NCBI GenBank assembly: GCA_022496805.1 | Contig: CM040088.1 | Location: 19,065,001-19,129,000 of the forward strand | From: Pohlia nutans | Taxonomy: Eukaryota; Streptophyta; Bryopsida; Bryales; Mniaceae | Direction of reading: 5' to 3' | Length of the DNA stretch: 64,000 bases | In this document: piece by piece, positions 60,102 through 64,000 of the stretch | Layout: the number at the start of each line of letters is the position of its first letter | How positions within the stretch are numbered: position 1 is the stretch's first letter | The notes under the pieces: model-generated | Told to the model about the DNA's origin: nothing | Databases searched by the model: none | The model's input: only the letters and a program-made list of their open reading frames with translations | Made by a program: the position numbers and the translations under genes

Positions 60102-60345
60102 TTAACCTCTAAGCTTCCAAGAGACCATTTTTTGGTTGCACCCCGTTTTTATTGGGCTGCTTGAAACAAAAAAAAAAGTTTTTGAAAAATATAAAACATG
60201 TTTTAAAGTACTAAATCAAGTTTACTTTCCAACACAATTTGAGTTATGTCAATCTAAGTTAAACTCCACCGGGAAGAATTTTTCAAACCCTTTTTTCACA
60301 TTCCAACTGTTAGGATCTTTTACTCCTAAGCCTTACTCCCTTTGT
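60102..60345 (-). mobile_element. TTAA piggyBac-like MITE, H-type, copy 6, truncated
   Basis: Starts TTAACCTCTAAGCTTCCAAG with the hairpin GACCA/TGGTT (60123-60137) and matches the reverse of the right part of 21211-21992. The distal part is cut off near 60340, where a CTCCCTTTGTCCCATATAAA Stowaway-like tip and then LTR sequence begin. Confidence 0.55.
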
Positions 60346-60423
60346 CCCATATAAAGCTTTTTTAACTCCTTTTCAGTTAAATGTTCCATAATAAGCTTCC
60401 CGTTTCAAACTAACTACTCCAAT

Positions 60424-60708
60424 TGGCTCAAGGTCGCACAATTGTATAGAGTATTGAAGGTAGAGAAGATTGCACAAGGCACACACACAAACACAAGGAA
60501 TGCGTAGAAAGAGATGATCTTTACTCAAAGGCCTTCCACCTTAAGTAGTGTACACTAGGAGGTCACCATGGACAAACCATATGGGATAACTCATCACAAG
60601 GACACTCTAGAGAGATCGGCCCATGCCTAACCCCTCTTCCCACACACCATTATTTAGCACCTGTACGTCTTTGGCTTCTAGCAATACTACGTTGCATCTA
60701 TTACCTCA
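60424..60708 (-). repeat. 3' LTR of the copia element (left limit approximate)
   Basis: On the minus strand the polypurine tract AAAGTGGGAG (60719-60710 region) is followed by a TG start at 60708 (TGAGGTAATAGATGC). The other LTR lies beyond the window, so the outer edge could not be checked against it. A CCTTGAGCCA near 60430 is a candidate end. Confidence 0.5.
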
Positions 60709-63700
60709 ATACTCCCACTTTGCGTAGAGCCAAAGCCTGTTAGTCCAAATGCTATTACTAGTCGTTGATGTCGATCTCTACAAAGACCCTTTGTGAGCAC
60801 ATCCGCCACCACGTGCTCCGTTGGACAATACTCCAAATGTATAACTCCCAATTCCAACTTCTCCCGAATGAAGTGGTATTGCACATCGATGTGCTTCGTG
60901 CGTGAATGATGTGTAGGGTTCTTTGCAAGTGAAATGCACCCTTGGTTGTCACACATAATCGTTGTAGCCTCACCTTGTGTGCAACCCACATCCACCATTA
61001 GTTGCCTCAACCAAATGGCCTCCTTCGTGGCATGGCTCGTAGCCATGTACTCTGCCTCCACCGTTGATGTCGCCGTCGTTTGTTGCCGCTTGCTATTCCA
61101 CGACACCGCTCCCGATCCGACCGTGAACATGTAGCCCGTTGTGGATCTTCGATCGCTCGTGTCTCCCGCGTAGTCCGCGTCGCAATAGCCGCTCAACACA
61201 ATGTCTTTGCCTCCAAGACATAACTTCACATCGCTTGTGCCCTTCAAATATCGCATGATCCTCTTGACCGCCATCCAATGCATTGAGCCCGGTCTCGCCA
61301 TGTGTTGACTCACCACGCTAATTGGATACGCAAGGTCGGGCCGTGTCGCAATCATCGCATACATCAACGACCCCACCGCTTGCTTGTATGGCACCTCCGC
61401 CATCGATTTGGCCTCCATCGCATACTCCTCCTCCGAAAGCTTGACGAGCTTGGAGTTTGCATCTAATGGTGTTGCCACGGGCTTACAATCCTCCATCCCG
61501 AACCTCTTGAGCACGTCCATCACATACTTGCCTTGACTCATGGTGATAGTGCGTGTAGCCCTATCTCGCACAAACTCAACACCAAGACAAAAGTGCAATT
61601 CTCCAAGATCACTCATCTCGTACTCTCTCTCAAGCATGCCTTTTAATGCATTCATTAAAGTCATGAGGCTTGCAAGAATGATCAAATCATCAACATATAT
61701 GATCACAATCACCACATGTTGCCCCACTTGCATAAAGTAGAGACTATGATCCGCAATGCTCCTAGTAAACCCGTGAGCAAGCAAGAACGTGTCAATCTTT
61801 TGGTACCACGCTCTTGGAGATTGTTTCAACCCATATAATGATTTTTGCAACTTACAAACAAGGTGCTCTTTACCTTGTTGCACAAAGCCCTCGGGTTGCA
61901 CCATGTAGATGTCTTCCTCCAAATCGCCATTCAAAAATGCGGTCTTCACATCCATTTGATGCATCTCCAAGTTCATGGCCGCACCGATCGCAAGAATGCA
62001 CCGAATGGTGGTGAACTTGGCCACGGGAGCAAACGTCTCGTGAAAGTCCACCCCATGCACTTGCGCGAACCCCTTGGCTACTAGTCTTGCCTTGTGACGC
62101 ACAATATTGCCCGAAACATCCCTCTTTGTACGAAACACCCATTTGCAACCAATGGGGTTGCGATCCTTTGGATTGGGAGTTAATTGCCACGTACCATTAG
62201 CTATAAGAGAGTCGTACTCCTCTTGCATGGCGCGCTCCCACTTGACGGCATCCTCACCTTGCATGGCTTCACGAATGGTCAATGGACCATCCGATAATGC
62301 CACATTTGCATGCTCGTCATCCTCTTGAGGGAAGATGTGAGTCTTCCACCATTCTCCCGGTGGCTTGCGCGATCTCTCAGGGTACCGCCGCTCCCTTGAA
62401 GAAGTTTGCTCCTCTTGCGCGCCCTTTGCGCCATTCTTGGTCTTTGAGCTCGATGGCGCTTCAACAACCTCCGTGTCGCCATCTTCGTCATCACTGTCGT
62501 CATCACCTACATCAACAACACTAGGGGACTTGGAGGGTGTGTCCACCAACACGTCTCCACTACTCCCACTTGGACCAACCTCCAAAGGCGCCTCCATCGT
62601 AGACTCCTCACAAAACGTCACATCACGTGACCGAATGATCTTCCTCGTGTCCACCGACATGAGTCTATACGCCTTGGTACCTTCACAATACCCAAGAAAC
62701 ACACATTTCAAGGCCTTAGCCTCGAGTTTAGTCCTCCGTTCGTCGGGAACCTTGGCATATGCAATGCATCCGAAGATGCGCATGTGTGCAACACATGGTT
62801 GCCTCCCACTCCACGCTTGCTCCGGCGTCATGCCTTCGACCGCACTTGTTGGACACCGATTGCGTGTGTACACCGCATTCACCACCGCTTCCGCCCAAAG
62901 GTCCAACTTCAAGTGTTGAGCGTGCAACATGCTCCTCGCCATCTCTACAATCGTGCGATTTGCGCGCTCCGCAACTCCATTTTGTTGAGGCGTGTACGGG
63001 GCCGAAGTTTGGCGAGCGATGCCTTCATTCTTCAAAAGCTCGTCAAATTTCTTGGACATATACTCGCCGCCATTGTCCGACCGAAACACCTTGATCTTCA
63101 TCTCGGATTGGTTCTCCACCAATGTCTTGAACTCCTTGAACTTCTCAAAGCACTCACTCTTGGCTTTGATAGGGTAGAGCCAAATCTTCCTTGAAAAGTC
63201 GTCGATGAAGGTCACAAAGTACTTGCAACCTCCCATCGACGTGGTCTTCATGGGGCCACACACATCCGAATGCACGATTTCCAAAACCTTCGTGGCCCGA
63301 GTCGCCGCTTCACCCGTAAATGGCAACCGTTGTTGCTTGCCTTCAATGCAACCTTCACATGTGAATGTAGAAGCATCCACTTTCAATTGATGAAGGTCCA
63401 TCCCGCTTACCATGCCGCGTAGTGTCTTCACACTCTTGATGTTCAAATGGCCGAGTCGACGATGCCACAACGCCAACTTGTCGTCCTTCAAGTTTGAATG
63501 CGCCAACGCCGCCGATTCCTTGGAATGCACCTTCGAGAACTTGATGTGGTACAAGCCCTCGTGTTCTTCAATGATGGCCACTTCATCTCGACTCGGTGAC
63601 AACACATAACACCCCTTATCACTAAACTCTACCCTCAAGTGCTTTGTCACTAATTGCCTCACCGATAGTAAATTTGCTTTTAGTTTGGGAACGTGGAGGA

Positions 63701-64000
63701 CATCTTTGATAGTGATTGTCTTCACACGACCCCTCACCTCGGTGTCTACAACAATTTGACCCTTGCCAACGGCCTCAAGCACCGTATCATCTCCCAAAAT
63801 CACTCTCCTTGGATTAATGAGAGCATACAAATGAAAACAAGTTTTATGCGGTGACATGTGGCTTGTAGCCCCCGAATCAACAATCCAATCACTCGTACTA
63901 CCATTGCACGATACATTGCTTGCCATGTTTGCATACTCATCCCAATCACTCATGCTTGCATAACCCTCGATGCCATCACTCATGCTTGCATCACTCTCGA
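60687..64000 (-). CDS. Ty1/copia retrotransposon polyprotein, pol part, runs off the window
   Basis: An open frame of about 1100 codons, uninterrupted to the window edge; GAG and the 5' LTR lie outside. Order (numbered from the methionine at 63983): aspartic protease WIVDSGATSHM (D36); GAG-pre-integrase/zinc region LWHRRLGHLN...CEGC (172-212); integrase core with D240 (HSDVCGP), D303 (RSDNGGE) and E339 (NGVAER), a DD35E triad; reverse transcriptase with YVDDL (763-767); RNase H near the end with CDADYAGD and STVEAEYMA. Protease-integrase-RT-RNase H is the copia order. The frame ends inside the LTR (TAG at 60687), overlapping the polypurine tract. The N-terminal end visible here shows a repeated SDASMSD/GYASMSD motif. 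Intactness suggests recent activity. Confidence 0.95.
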   Translation of the reverse strand, partial: ESDASMSDGIEGYASMSDWDEYANMASNVSCNGSTSDWIVDSGATSHMSPHKTCFHLYALINPRRVILGDDTVLEAVGKGQIVVDTEVRGRVKTITIKDVLHVPKLKANLLSVRQLVTKHLRVEFSDKGCYVLSPSRDEVAIIEEHEGLYHIKFSKVHSKESAALAHSNLKDDKLALWHRRLGHLNIKSVKTLRGMVSGMDLHQLKVDASTFTCEGCIEGKQQRLPFTGEAATRATKVLEIVHSDVCGPMKTTSMGGCKYFVTFIDDFSRKIWLYPIKAKSECFEKFKEFKTLVENQSEMKIKVFRSDNGGEYMSKKFDELLKNEGIARQTSAPYTPQQNGVAERANRTIVEMARSMLHAQHLKLDLWAEAVVNAVYTRNRCPTSAVEGMTPEQAWSGRQPCVAHMRIFGCIAYAKVPDERRTKLEAKALKCVFLGYCEGTKAYRLMSVDTRKIIRSRDVTFCEESTMEAPLEVGPSGSSGDVLVDTPSKSPSVVDVGDDDSDDEDGDTEVVEAPSSSKTKNGAKGAQEEQTSSRERRYPERSRKPPGEWWKTHIFPQEDDEHANVALSDGPLTIREAMQGEDAVKWERAMQEEYDSLIANGTWQLTPNPKDRNPIGCKWVFRTKRDVSGNIVRHKARLVAKGFAQVHGVDFHETFAPVAKFTTIRCILAIGAAMNLEMHQMDVKTAFLNGDLEEDIYMVQPEGFVQQGKEHLVCKLQKSLYGLKQSPRAWYQKIDTFLLAHGFTRSIADHSLYFMQVGQHVVIVIIYVDDLIILASLMTLMNALKGMLEREYEMSDLGELHFCLGVEFVRDRATRTITMSQGKYVMDVLKRFGMEDCKPVATPLDANSKLVKLSEEEYAMEAKSMAEVPYKQAVGSLMYAMIATRPDLAYPISVVSQHMARPGSMHWMAVKRIMRYLKGTSDVKLCLGGKDIVLSGYCDADYAGDTSDRRSTTGYMFTVGSGAVSWNSKRQQTTATSTVEAEYMATSHATKEAIWLRQLMVDVGCTQGEATTIMCDNQGCISLAKNPTHHSRTKHIDVQYHFIREKLELGVIHLEYCPTEHVVADVLTKGLCRDRHQRLVIAFGLTGFGSTQSGSIEVIDAT

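Noticed and set aside
62282..62919. Plus-strand open frames opposite the copia polyprotein
   Set aside because: They are shadows of the minus-strand pol gene; its higher GC content keeps the opposite frames open by chance.

Overview
The window is nuclear DNA of a land plant. Three long, intron-rich genes have plant-type homologues and canonical GT-AG introns, mostly 80-600 bp. They sit in AT-rich intergenic DNA packed with small transposons. The mix of TEs (a Tc1-type DD34E transposon, a Replitron-like HUH-endonuclease gene and many TTAA-flanked piggyBac-like MITEs) suggests a non-flowering plant such as a bryophyte, lycophyte or fern. That lineage call is inference; no species can be named from the sequence alone. 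Layout: (1) 512-17630 (+), a complete 27-exon spatacsin (SPG11-type) gene whose joined exons give a frame-consistent 3295-aa protein, with three MITEs in its introns. (2) 17.6-27 kb, gene-free DNA with a 28-bp tandem repeat, a 280-bp MITE and TTAA-flanked elements. (3) 27058-30574 (-), a complete 8-exon DEAD-box RNA helicase of the DBP5/LOS4 type (498 aa). (4) 30.96-35.4 kb, a nest of elements: a PIF/Harbinger-like element in the helicase upstream region that itself carries nested TTAA elements, then a second stack of five TTAA elements. (5) 35599-37195, an apparently intact Tc1 element with a 339-aa transposase and perfect 29-bp terminal inverted repeats. (6) 38466-41468, a candidate Replitron-like unit: a 466-aa HUH/Rep-like protein between 22-bp direct repeats. 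(7) 41.9-46.3 kb, tandem arrays of TTAA elements joined end to end. (8) 46786-52490 (-), a complete 9-exon alpha-COP (coatomer alpha) gene, 1216 aa. (9) 52.5-60.4 kb, degenerate TTAA elements, a 1.46-kb near-perfect inverted repeat and a tRNA-like SINE head. (10) 60.4-64 kb (-), the 3' part of a Ty1/copia retrotransposon with an open 1100-codon pol frame running off the window. The two housekeeping genes (mRNA export helicase, COPI coat) and spatacsin (endolysosomal trafficking in animals) are unrelated neighbours, not an operon-like unit. The most interesting signal is the TTAA-element population. Many families share the end TTAA-CCC(C/T)TAA. They are nested or concatenated by reusing TTAA sites, repeatedly a TTAA inside or beside another element's own terminal repeat. 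Several carry a small subterminal hairpin whose stem is preserved although its sequence changes. No piggyBac transposase is encoded in the window, so all copies here look non-autonomous.
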